DNA from: Planctomycetota bacterium
Lineage (GTDB): Bacteria; Planctomycetota; UBA1135
Length of the DNA stretch: 64,000 nucleotides
Direction of reading: 5' to 3'
Assembly: GCA_008501825.1 (NCBI GenBank)
Contig: QQUA01000005.1
Location: 41,416-105,415 of the forward strand
Below the pieces are notes generated by a model, which was not told the origin of the DNA, made no database searches, and was given only the letters and a program-made list of their open reading frames with translations. The position numbers and the translations under genes were made by a program. Of this stretch, positions 8,074 to 15,225 are shown in pieces. Position 1 is the first letter of the stretch. Each line of letters starts with the position of its first letter.

Positions 8074-9354
8074 TTAAACGAAAGGAGTCTTACCCGGCAC
8101 CGCCAAAGCCGGTCTGGGCATGTCGCCCCAAGCCATATTCTCCGGCATCAGACTTTCTTGGCTGTTCATGACTTGATCCCAAGTCAAAGTCTTTCCGGTA
8201 TAGGCGGACATTCGGCCCATGATGGCCAGCATGGTGCTTTTGGCCATGGAAACGCCTTGGTTGATCGGCTCTCCTCGGCGGATGGAGGCGAACAATTCAT
8301 CGTGTTCCGTTTGATACATGTTGTTTCGCGGGCCGGCATATTGCCACGGATTTTCACCTTCAATACTGTGAAGTCCGGTCCAGCCATTGATCCTGGCGAT
8401 GCCCTTGCTGCCTAGAACTCGGTCGGAATTATCGTTGCTGCAACCGGGGATTTGACGACATAATAAAATGCCGAGGGCGCCGTTGGCGTACTCGTATACG
8501 ACACTGAAGTGGTCGTAAATGTTGCCCCACTTCTCGTCCACCCGGACTTCCCTTCCGCCCATGGCGGTACATTGAACCGGGGCTTCGTCTTGCATGGCCC
8601 AAGCGATTTTGTCGATGGTGTGAACCGCTTGTTCCACGATGTGGTCGCCACTCAAGTAGGTGTAGTAATACCAATTGCGAAGTTGATATTCGGCTTCGGT
8701 CCAATTTTCCTTGCGCGGGTGGTACCAAAGCGGGCCGGTCAAATAGGTGCCGTAAACCGTTCGAATTTCTCCCAGGCGGCCTTCCGCAATTTGGCCGTAA
8801 ATTCCACGTTCCGGATAGCTTGCCCGCCAGCAGAAACCGGAGGCCAAAGCCAAGCCTTTTTCTTGAGCCCGGCGAGCGCTTTCCAGAACTGACCGGACGC
8901 CCGGGGCATCTACGGCAATCGGTTTCTCTGCGAAGATGTGAACGCCGGCGTCCACGGCGGCGGCAATGTGGGCCGGACGGAAGCCAGGAGGCGTCGCCAA
9001 CAGAACCACGTCCAACTCGCTGTCCAAAACTTTTTGGTAGGCGTCCAGACCAGCGAATTTGTGCTCCTCGTCGACCAGCACTTGGTCCGGAAAGGCTTCT
9101 TTCAAACCTTGGAAGCAGCCTTCCATGCGATCGGCAAAGGCATCTCCCATGGCCACCAAGCGACAACCGGGGTCGGCTTGAAGGGCTTGAGCTGCAGCTC
9201 CGCCGCCGCGGCCACCGCAACCGACCAAACCTACCCGGAGGACGTCGGAACCATGGTGGACTCCCCGAGCCAAGAGGGGACTGGCTACCAGGGGAAGTGC
9301 CGCGGCGCCGCCACCGCGTTTCAGGAATTCGCGTCGGTTGAAGGATTGAGTCAT
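8074..9354 (-). CDS. Tat-exported Gfo/Idh/MocA family oxidoreductase
   Basis: A 426-residue NAD(P)-dependent oxidoreductase-fold protein carrying a twin-arginine signal (NRREFLKRGG followed by a hydrophobic stretch ending LLA). The Rossmann part begins near residue 38 with VGLVGCGGRGGG, and the hallmark EKP motif is present in HIFAEKPIAVDA. The C-terminal domain carries GDHIVEQAVHTID, a typical catalytic-histidine region. Tat export implies folding with cofactor before leaving the cytoplasm, a common pattern in Planctomycetota. The ATG at 9354 places the Tat motif at residue 7; a TTG at 9417 would bury it. A TAGAAT hexamer on the same strand at 9421-9426 may drive it. It likely acts on sugars or glycosides; the exact substrate is unknown. 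Confidence 0.9.
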   Translation of the reverse strand: MTQSFNRREFLKRGGGAAALPLVASPLLARGVHHGSDVLRVGLVGCGGRGGGAAAQALQADPGCRLVAMGDAFADRMEGCFQGLKEAFPDQVLVDEEHKFAGLDAYQKVLDSELDVVLLATPPGFRPAHIAAAVDAGVHIFAEKPIAVDAPGVRSVLESARRAQEKGLALASGFCWRASYPERGIYGQIAEGRLGEIRTVYGTYLTGPLWYHPRKENWTEAEYQLRNWYYYTYLSGDHIVEQAVHTIDKIAWAMQDEAPVQCTAMGGREVRVDEKWGNIYDHFSVVYEYANGALGILLCRQIPGCSNDNSDRVLGSKGIARINGWTGLHSIEGENPWQYAGPRNNMYQTEHDELFASIRRGEPINQGVSMAKSTMLAIMGRMSAYTGKTLTWDQVMNSQESLMPENMAWGDMPRPALAVPGKTPFV

Positions 9355-9392
9355 GGAGGGTTGCGGTTTCGAGGAGGTCGAGGTTCCGGGAA

Positions 9393-11036
9393 TCAGGGCT
9401 TGGGAGGCGTGGTGCAAACGATTCTAAATCCAATGAAAGGACCGTCGGACAGCCACCACTTGCTCTTGGGAAATTGAGGGTCTCGTTTTTGCCAACTCCG
9501 ATCCATACGTTTCCATTGATCCGCGGCCAAGTCTGCTGCCGGATCCATGTAGGAACCTCCGTAAACGAGAGGCTTTCGCTCTTCGGTCAAAACCCATTCG
9601 GCGACGTTGCCGTGCATATCGTGAAATCCCCAAGCGTTCGGCTTTTTGCTGCCAACCGGATGGGGACGCAATTCGGCATTGTCGTAGTACCAGGCGTAGG
9701 CCGCGAGATTGTTCGCTTGAATCGGAGTTGCATAGGGTCCGGCTCCTCCGGTAAGGCAAGCAGCTTTCCATTCTTCCGGAGTCGGCAATCGATAAGTTCG
9801 TCCGCTTAGTTTGGACAGCCAACGACAAAACTCTTGGGCGGCGTGATAACTCACTCCGATGGCGGGATAACCTTGGTGGCCATAGCCCCGGTCCACGGGA
9901 ATCACCGGACGACTTGGGCGACTGACGCCGTCCTCTCGCGGGTCCCGGTCTTCCTGCTTCTTTTCCAGTTGCAAGAAAAAGACGTCGTAGACTTCCCAAG
10001 GGATTTCGGTTTTCGACATCCACATCGGTTCGCCCGAGGCGGTCCGAAACGGCCGCATTTCGATTTCAACCACGCTATTCGGCATGGATTGGGAAAACAC
10101 TCGCCAGGTTTCGGGAAGCTCGGGAGCGGCCACCATTTCCGGAGCTGGGGTTCTTGCCAAGGGCAGGGCTTGGCCGTCCAGCTTCCAAGCTGCCTCGGTC
10201 GCCACCCCCAAGTGTTGCAATACCGTGGGCGCGAAATCGGTCAGGCGCCAGCTTTCCGTTTGCAAGCCGCCTTGCGCCTTGCCTCCAAAGAACACCAAGC
10301 CGTGAGATGGGGCGGGATTGGAGCCGGTCGCCGGTTTGGCCAGCAGGATGAGGGCCAACAACCAATCTTCCTCGGCGGCAGCATCTCGGGCCGCCAATGC
10401 TTGCAACAATCGGCCTAGGTCCCGGTCCATGCGGCTGGCCGCCGCTTTCAAATCCGAAGACGAAGTCGCTGCCGGCAAATGGAGTTGGAGGACGTCCAAC
10501 TGCGACCGGCTCAAATAGTGGACCGCCTCCTCGACCGGATCGATGTTTGCCGACAGGCTGAGACGGAGGTCGCTGCCGGCGGCCAAGAGATCGTGAAGGG
10601 TGGGAGCCTCGACGGTCAGACTGGCAGTGAGCCATTCCGGGTTCGCCTGCTTGGCGCGCTGCAGAAACAAGGGATACTGGTCGAACTTGGCCTTCAAGCC
10701 GTCGCCATCCAGGAGCTGATGTTTGTTCGGGCGAACTCCGGTGAGCAAACTGGCCCACTGGCCGGCAGCGTCTTGGGCTTCCCCCTGAACTTGGAAGTTG
10801 GCACAACCTTCCCGGATCAAGCGACTCAAGACCGGGGTTTCGGCGCCGTCGAGGTCGCCGGGAGCCAGGCCTTCCACCCCAATGACCAAGAGTTTGGATT
10901 GAGGTTTAGGCGACGAAGATTGGGTAAAGCCGACCACCGAAAAGGTCATCGCGGCCAGCAAGCAAGCCATGGCTTGGGTGCAGCGGCGGCGGTAGTTGCC
11001 CTGCTGGCGGGGGTCGGATGCAGTGAACCGCTTCAT
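9393..11036 (-). CDS. Exported fusion: degenerate alkaline-phosphatase-like domain plus FGE/SUMF1-like domain
   Basis: A 547-residue exported protein in two parts. Residues about 48-290 resemble the type-I phosphodiesterase/alkaline phosphatase/sulfatase superfamily (LLVIGVEGL, TPVLSRLIREG, WASLLTG). The usual metal aspartate in the first motif is Glu, and the nucleophile Thr/Ser before W-x-x-L-L-T-G is not evident, so it may be inactive. Residues about 305-545 form an FGE-sulfatase (SUMF1/EgtB) fold: SYHAAQEFCRWLSKLSGR, YRLPTPEEWKAA, GFHDMHGNVAEWV, YGGSY and a closing GFRIVC. The paired catalytic cysteines of true formylglycine-generating enzymes are absent. The ATG at 11036 starts an n-region rich in Arg before the hydrophobic signal core. 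It overlaps or abuts the divergent apbE start. Confidence 0.75.
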   Translation of the reverse strand: MKRFTASDPRQQGNYRRRCTQAMACLLAAMTFSVVGFTQSSSPKPQSKLLVIGVEGLAPGDLDGAETPVLSRLIREGCANFQVQGEAQDAAGQWASLLTGVRPNKHQLLDGDGLKAKFDQYPLFLQRAKQANPEWLTASLTVEAPTLHDLLAAGSDLRLSLSANIDPVEEAVHYLSRSQLDVLQLHLPAATSSSDLKAAASRMDRDLGRLLQALAARDAAAEEDWLLALILLAKPATGSNPAPSHGLVFFGGKAQGGLQTESWRLTDFAPTVLQHLGVATEAAWKLDGQALPLARTPAPEMVAAPELPETWRVFSQSMPNSVVEIEMRPFRTASGEPMWMSKTEIPWEVYDVFFLQLEKKQEDRDPREDGVSRPSRPVIPVDRGYGHQGYPAIGVSYHAAQEFCRWLSKLSGRTYRLPTPEEWKAACLTGGAGPYATPIQANNLAAYAWYYDNAELRPHPVGSKKPNAWGFHDMHGNVAEWVLTEERKPLVYGGSYMDPAADLAADQWKRMDRSWQKRDPQFPKSKWWLSDGPFIGFRIVCTTPPKP

Positions 11037-11951
11037 CGCTACCAGTATGCCGCCATTCACATGGGCGTCGAGGCCCGGATTACCGTCTATGCTCCTTCCG
11101 AAAGGATGGCGAAAGAGGCATCCAAAGTCGCCTTTCAGCGCATTTCGGCTCTTGATGCGATCATGAGCGATTATCGTAAAGATAGTGAATTAAACCGTTT
11201 CTGTCGCGCTCCCCAGAGTGAAGCGACAAACCTTTCTCCGGAACTTTGGCAAGTTCTGCTTTACGGACAACAGTTGGCGGAAGAAACCGGTGGCGCATTT
11301 GACGTCACTGCCGGCCCGGTAGTTCGACTCTGGCGCCAGGCTAGAAAGAGCGGGCGGCTACCGGCAGAGGAGGCTTTGGAACAAGCCTTGGCCCACTGTG
11401 GCTGGTCGAATTTGTGGTTGGATCCGCAGCAAGCCCGAGGTCGATTGCATAAGGCAGGCATGCAATTGGATCTGGGGGGCATCGCCAAGGGTTATGCCGC
11501 CGATGAGGCTTTGCGAGTTTTGGTCGAAGCCGGTTTGCCAAGGGCTTTGATCGATTTCGGCGGCGACTTGGTGGCCGGAGAGGCCCCGCCGGGACGGCCT
11601 GGATGGCGGATTTTGGTGGAAGACTCCGGGACCGCTCTGCCCAATCCCTATCTTTGGCTCCGTTGGGGAGCTCTCTCCACTTCCGGGGACAAAGTGCAAT
11701 TTTTGGAAGTGGAGGGGGTCCGCTATTCCCATGTGGTCGATCCCCGCACCGGCATCGGATTGCGCCATCGCTTGGCCGTAACGGTCCAAGCCAAACGGGG
11801 AATCGAATCGGACAGCTTGGCCACCGCCATCGGCGTTTTGGGGGAAACCGAGGGACGGGCGCTGGCCGCCCGGCATCAGGTGTTGGCTTGGATTCGGCCG
11901 GTCGAAGGCCGATCCGAGGGATCCGGCTGGGAAAAGGAGAAGGCGGATTAA
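10974..11951 (+). CDS. apbE: FAD:protein FMN transferase (ApbE family)
   Basis: An ApbE-family enzyme that attaches FMN to a Ser/Thr of target flavoproteins through a phosphoester bond, usually in the periplasm. The family landmarks are present: the MG turn (HMGVEARITVY), SDYRKDSELNRF, GGAFDVTAGPVVRLWR, LDLGGIAKGYAADEAL, LIDFGGDL, and the SHVVDPRTG motif. The start is uncertain. The ATG at 11061 begins inside the domain. In-frame TTG codons at 10974 or 10920 add a hydrophobic stretch ending GVGCSEP, which would make a lipoprotein signal as in many ApbE proteins, but this overlaps the start of the divergent gene. I used 10974. It converges with the isomerase gene, with a 4-base overlap of stop codons. 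Confidence 0.85.
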   Translation: MGAAAAVVALLAGVGCSEPLHRYQYAAIHMGVEARITVYAPSERMAKEASKVAFQRISALDAIMSDYRKDSELNRFCRAPQSEATNLSPELWQVLLYGQQLAEETGGAFDVTAGPVVRLWRQARKSGRLPAEEALEQALAHCGWSNLWLDPQQARGRLHKAGMQLDLGGIAKGYAADEALRVLVEAGLPRALIDFGGDLVAGEAPPGRPGWRILVEDSGTALPNPYLWLRWGALSTSGDKVQFLEVEGVRYSHVVDPRTGIGLRHRLAVTVQAKRGIESDSLATAIGVLGETEGRALAARHQVLAWIRPVEGRSEGSGWEKEKAD

Positions 11952-12847
11952 CTGGCGAAAATCCGATCCATGCGGGTGGCGATATCGGTCAATCGCTGGC
12001 GATCGCCTCCTCGGATTTCGGCAGTGAACCAACCACGGTATTCGATGGCTTCAAAAGCCCGCATGACTGCCGGCCAGTCGCAATCCCCTTCCAGCAGTTC
12101 TACGCCGAAACCCTTCCACAAGCCTTCTTGATCCCTGCGCTTGCGGCTGTACTCCTTGACGTCCACTTTCAAAATCCGCTTTCCGAGAATGTGGATCCAG
12201 TGCTCCGGCCAGCCGTAGTTCACGATGTTGCCGACGTCGAAGTAGAAGCCGACCTGGGAACTGGAAAAAGCATCTACGTATTGAGCCGCTTCCATGGGAC
12301 TCAACAGGAAGTGATTCCACACGTTTTCAAAGGCCAACTGGATTTGCAACTCTTCCGCCAACGGTAACACTTGGCCGATTTCGTGGAGAGATCGTTTCCA
12401 AGCTTGGTCGTAGCGGATTCCTTTGTTCACGACCGCCGGAACCACCAAGACGGAGGAAGCTCCATAAGCCTTGGCGTCCCGAATGGCGGTTTCCAAAGCT
12501 TGCACCCCTTCCTTGCGGACTTGGGGATCGGGATGGCTGAAGGGTTTGGCCCAATGCACCGAGTCGACCACTCCGTGGATCGGTAAGCCGGTGGCTTCCT
12601 TGGCGGCCAGGACTTCTTCGGTGGCGAAACCGTTGGGACTGTCCAATTCCACCCCGTCAAAGCCCAAGTCTTTGAGTAGCTGGAATTTCTCCACCAGGGT
12701 TTTTCCTTCACCGACCATGCCGATCTTGACCGCTTTGCGGTAGCCCGGAGGCGGAGCTTGGGCGCGGCCGGTGGAGGCGAGAGAAGCGGCCAAAGGCAAG
12801 CTGCCGGCGGCTTTTAAGAAATTGCGGCGGGAGGGGTTCGGCGCCAT
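11948..12847 (-). CDS. Tat-exported sugar phosphate isomerase/epimerase-like TIM-barrel protein
   Basis: A 299-residue protein of the xylose-isomerase-like TIM-barrel superfamily with a Tat signal (SRRNFLKAAGSLPLA at residues 6-20, ending AQA). The barrel follows the usual order: KIGMVG, LGFDGVELDSP, HGVVDSVHW, VLVVPAVVNKG, LAFENVWNHFLLSP, VGFYFDVGNIVNYG, LKVDVKEYSR and a C-terminal WFTAEIRGG. Metal-binding Glu/Asp/His positions (VELD, FENVWNH, FDVGN, KVD, AEIRGG) look intact. The ATG at 12847 is chosen by the Tat motif. A TACACT hexamer lies 7 bases upstream on the same strand (12855-12860), so the transcript may be leaderless. Together with the Tat Gfo/Idh/MocA enzyme it suggests sugar conversion outside the cytoplasm. 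Substrate unknown. Confidence 0.85.
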   Translation of the reverse strand: MAPNPSRRNFLKAAGSLPLAASLASTGRAQAPPPGYRKAVKIGMVGEGKTLVEKFQLLKDLGFDGVELDSPNGFATEEVLAAKEATGLPIHGVVDSVHWAKPFSHPDPQVRKEGVQALETAIRDAKAYGASSVLVVPAVVNKGIRYDQAWKRSLHEIGQVLPLAEELQIQLAFENVWNHFLLSPMEAAQYVDAFSSSQVGFYFDVGNIVNYGWPEHWIHILGKRILKVDVKEYSRKRRDQEGLWKGFGVELLEGDCDWPAVMRAFEAIEYRGWFTAEIRGGDRQRLTDIATRMDRIFAS

Positions 12848-12935
12848 GTCAGCCAGTGTAAAGGAGATCTGCGATGGGGGCGGAATCCCCCTGGGAGTTG
12901 CGCTTCTGAGGTTTATACATTCAAAGGAATTCCGC

Positions 12936-13721
12936 ATGTCCGGCGCCTTGTCTCGACCGCCTTTGATCGGCATCACCGCGGGTAACGATCCGCGGTTTCC
13001 CGGCCATTATTTGTTGCGCTGGGATTACATTTATGGAGTGAACGAAGCTGGAGGCATCCCGGTAATCTTGGCCCCGGGTAAGGCGTCCCGATTTCCGACC
13101 TATTCCGAGAACTTTGCCGGCTTGATTTTTTCGGGGGGCTACGATTTAACTCCGAGGATTTATGGTCAGGAAGCTCATCCCAGTTTGAGCCACACCAGTT
13201 GGGAGCGGGATGAATTTGAAATGACTTTGATGCGGTCGGCGCTGCTTCGCGGAGTTCCGATTTTGGGAATTTGTCGCGGCATGCAAGTCTTGAACGTCGC
13301 CCTCGGTGGCACCTTGGTGCAAGATCTGCCGAATACGCCCCGCAACGGCGTTCTGCACGACGACCCGAAGCGCCCGCGAGACGTGCTTGCTCACGAAGTG
13401 GCGATTCATTCGGATAGTCGGCTTTGTCAAATTACCGGTCGATCTCGCATGGCGGTAAACAGTTTTCACCATCAAGCGGTGGACCGGATCGGTGAAGGCT
13501 TGCGGAAGGTGGCTTTCGCCGCCGATGGCGTAGTGGAAGCCTTGGAAATGCCAGGTTCTTCTTTCGCCGTCGGAGTGCAATGGCATCCCGAAACCTTTTG
13601 GGATCAAGGCGCTCCCTTTCTCAACTTTTTCCAAGCCTTGGTTCATGCGGCTCAGGAGTTCCAGGAAAATCTTCCGGAACGAAAAAGAACTCCTGATCGT
13701 GGTCGATTGGCCGGAACTTGA
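12936..13721 (+). CDS. Class I glutamine amidotransferase-like hydrolase, PuuD/peptidase C26 type
   Basis: A 261-residue cytoplasmic hydrolase of the gamma-glutamyl-gamma-aminobutyrate hydrolase group. The nucleophile is C113 in GICRGMQVLN, with FSGGYDLTPRIYG before it. The catalytic His-Glu pair lies in VGVQWHPE near the C-terminus, and VNSFHHQAVDR is also family-typical. These enzymes cleave gamma-glutamyl amides, for example in putrescine breakdown. AAAGGA seven bases upstream supports the ATG at 12936; a longer upstream frame is antisense to the isomerase gene. No other polyamine gene is nearby, so the real substrate is open. Confidence 0.88.
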   Translation: MSGALSRPPLIGITAGNDPRFPGHYLLRWDYIYGVNEAGGIPVILAPGKASRFPTYSENFAGLIFSGGYDLTPRIYGQEAHPSLSHTSWERDEFEMTLMRSALLRGVPILGICRGMQVLNVALGGTLVQDLPNTPRNGVLHDDPKRPRDVLAHEVAIHSDSRLCQITGRSRMAVNSFHHQAVDRIGEGLRKVAFAADGVVEALEMPGSSFAVGVQWHPETFWDQGAPFLNFFQALVHAAQEFQENLPERKRTPDRGRLAGT

Positions 13722-13749
13722 TCTGCAATGGCCGGTTCTATTCCGTCTT

Positions 13750-15225
13750 CTATTCCGAAGAGGACGGAATTTTGATCAAGGTGTAATAGGCATCCTTGTG
13801 CAGCAAAGGTTCATTGTCGGCCGACCGGACTGCTGGGGCGTGCAATTCGTGAACGTATCCTTCCCGCAGGCCTTTCACCTTCAGAGTCACGCTCATGCGA
13901 TCTCCCGCTACGGCGATCTCCGAGATTTCCAGTTCATGCCGGTCCACTTCCGGACTCCCATAATCGCTGTGCAACTTATAGGTATAAGATTCCATGCTGT
14001 ATCCGGGCATGGCCGCGCTGGTTACGTTGACAGCTTTGGTAAAGACCAACCGAAAGCCGCTGGGCAAAGCTTCCATCCGCTGGATTTCGAAGGGAACTTT
14101 TTCGGCCCAAAGCAAGCGTTGCAATCCTTCGGTCCGGGTTCCCCTGCTTCCCCAACCGCGGTTGGTCATACCGACCAACATGCTGTGATCCTGATGCCAG
14201 GCCATGCGCAGCACGCCGGATTGGAATCCGTATCGGAAGGGAAAGCATGCTCCCTGCCAGTGGCCGCGAACCTGTTCGAGAAACACTCGCATCACCGAAG
14301 CATGATGCTGATCTCCAACGAATGCATGGCCGGCGAAAGGGCCGAAACGCCCTTCAGTTGTATCCCATAAAATTCCGGCGGGAGACTTTCCCATTTTGTC
14401 ATAAGGAAACCAAACCGCAGGAAGGCGGAAAGACGGCATTTCCGCGGCGACTTCCGGCATCAGTTTTCCGTTTGGGGGCATACCGGGATGCAAGACTCGA
14501 GACTCCGGTAAATCGCAAGAATCCAAGCCCCATGGATGGCCGTGAAAATCCCCTTCCCGCAATAGGGACAGCTTGCTGGCGCCGCACCACTCCCCTTGAT
14601 TATCGGTATAGAAAACGTCTCCCCAGGGACTGACTTCCACGCCGGCGGGAGATCTCAAGCCAGCGCAAACCGGCTGGAATTCGCCTTGCGGAGTAATTCT
14701 GGCCGCCCAACCGCGCCAGGGTGCCCGGCCGAAAGGTTCGGGGCCGAAAGGTTTATTCAGGGTGATCCAGAAATTGCCTTCCGGATCCATGCGCGGGCCA
14801 AAGGCGTATTCGTGATAATTGCCGCTGATCGGCCAATCGTCGCACACCGTTTCGATAAGGTCGGCGTCTCCGTCCTCATCTTCATCCCGCAAGCGGCTTA
14901 ATTCTCCCCTTTGAACCGTGTAGATCCAACCCTCGTGGGCGAGCAAACCCAAGGGTTCTTGCAGGCCTTGGGCAAACAATTGGAATTCGACTTGTTCTCC
15001 CTCCAATCCGCGGATGGCGTAGATCTCGCCCCGGCGAGTTGCCGCCAACACGGTTCGATCCGGCAGGGAAAGCAAACCTCCCACTTCTAAAACCAGATCA
15101 TCCGGAATCGGGACGTCCACAATGCGGTAATAATCGCTTTCTTGAGGCGGCTCCGATTTCTCGGAAGGCGGCCCTTCCGGCGTTTGAAGGAGGAGGCCAA
15201 ACAGCAGGGAAAACGGAATTACCAT
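13750..15225 (-). CDS. Exported PQQ-sugar-dehydrogenase-like beta-propeller protein
   Basis: A 491-residue exported protein with a short signal (MVIPFSLLFGLLLQ) and a six-bladed-propeller-type fold of the soluble PQQ glucose dehydrogenase/L-sorbosone dehydrogenase group. Blade-like features include VLAATRRGEIYAIRG, LGLLAHEGWIYTVQRGELSRL with an acidic DEDEDGDAD calcium-type loop, RSPAGVEVSPWGDVFYTDNQGEW, and HPWGLDSCDLPE. Many PVC-group bacteria carry such proteins beside c-type cytochromes. Its ATG overlaps the stop of the upstream five-heme lipoprotein gene by 7 bases, so the two are translationally coupled. The propeller may oxidise a sugar or related substrate and hand electrons to the hemes. 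Whether it binds PQQ cannot be decided from sequence. Confidence 0.75.
   Translation of the reverse strand: MVIPFSLLFGLLLQTPEGPPSEKSEPPQESDYYRIVDVPIPDDLVLEVGGLLSLPDRTVLAATRRGEIYAIRGLEGEQVEFQLFAQGLQEPLGLLAHEGWIYTVQRGELSRLRDEDEDGDADLIETVCDDWPISGNYHEYAFGPRMDPEGNFWITLNKPFGPEPFGRAPWRGWAARITPQGEFQPVCAGLRSPAGVEVSPWGDVFYTDNQGEWCGASKLSLLREGDFHGHPWGLDSCDLPESRVLHPGMPPNGKLMPEVAAEMPSFRLPAVWFPYDKMGKSPAGILWDTTEGRFGPFAGHAFVGDQHHASVMRVFLEQVRGHWQGACFPFRYGFQSGVLRMAWHQDHSMLVGMTNRGWGSRGTRTEGLQRLLWAEKVPFEIQRMEALPSGFRLVFTKAVNVTSAAMPGYSMESYTYKLHSDYGSPEVDRHELEISEIAVAGDRMSVTLKVKGLREGYVHELHAPAVRSADNEPLLHKDAYYTLIKIPSSSE

Noticed and set aside
10479..10919. Upstream extension of the apbE reading frame to 10479
   Set aside because: The extra sequence is antisense to the phosphatase/FGE-like gene and shows no ApbE features; only the stretch after about 10920 could be part of a signal.
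9393..11036. Calling the FGE-like gene a true formylglycine-generating enzyme
   Set aside because: The cysteine pair needed for catalysis is absent near the YGGSY region, so I kept the description at fold level.
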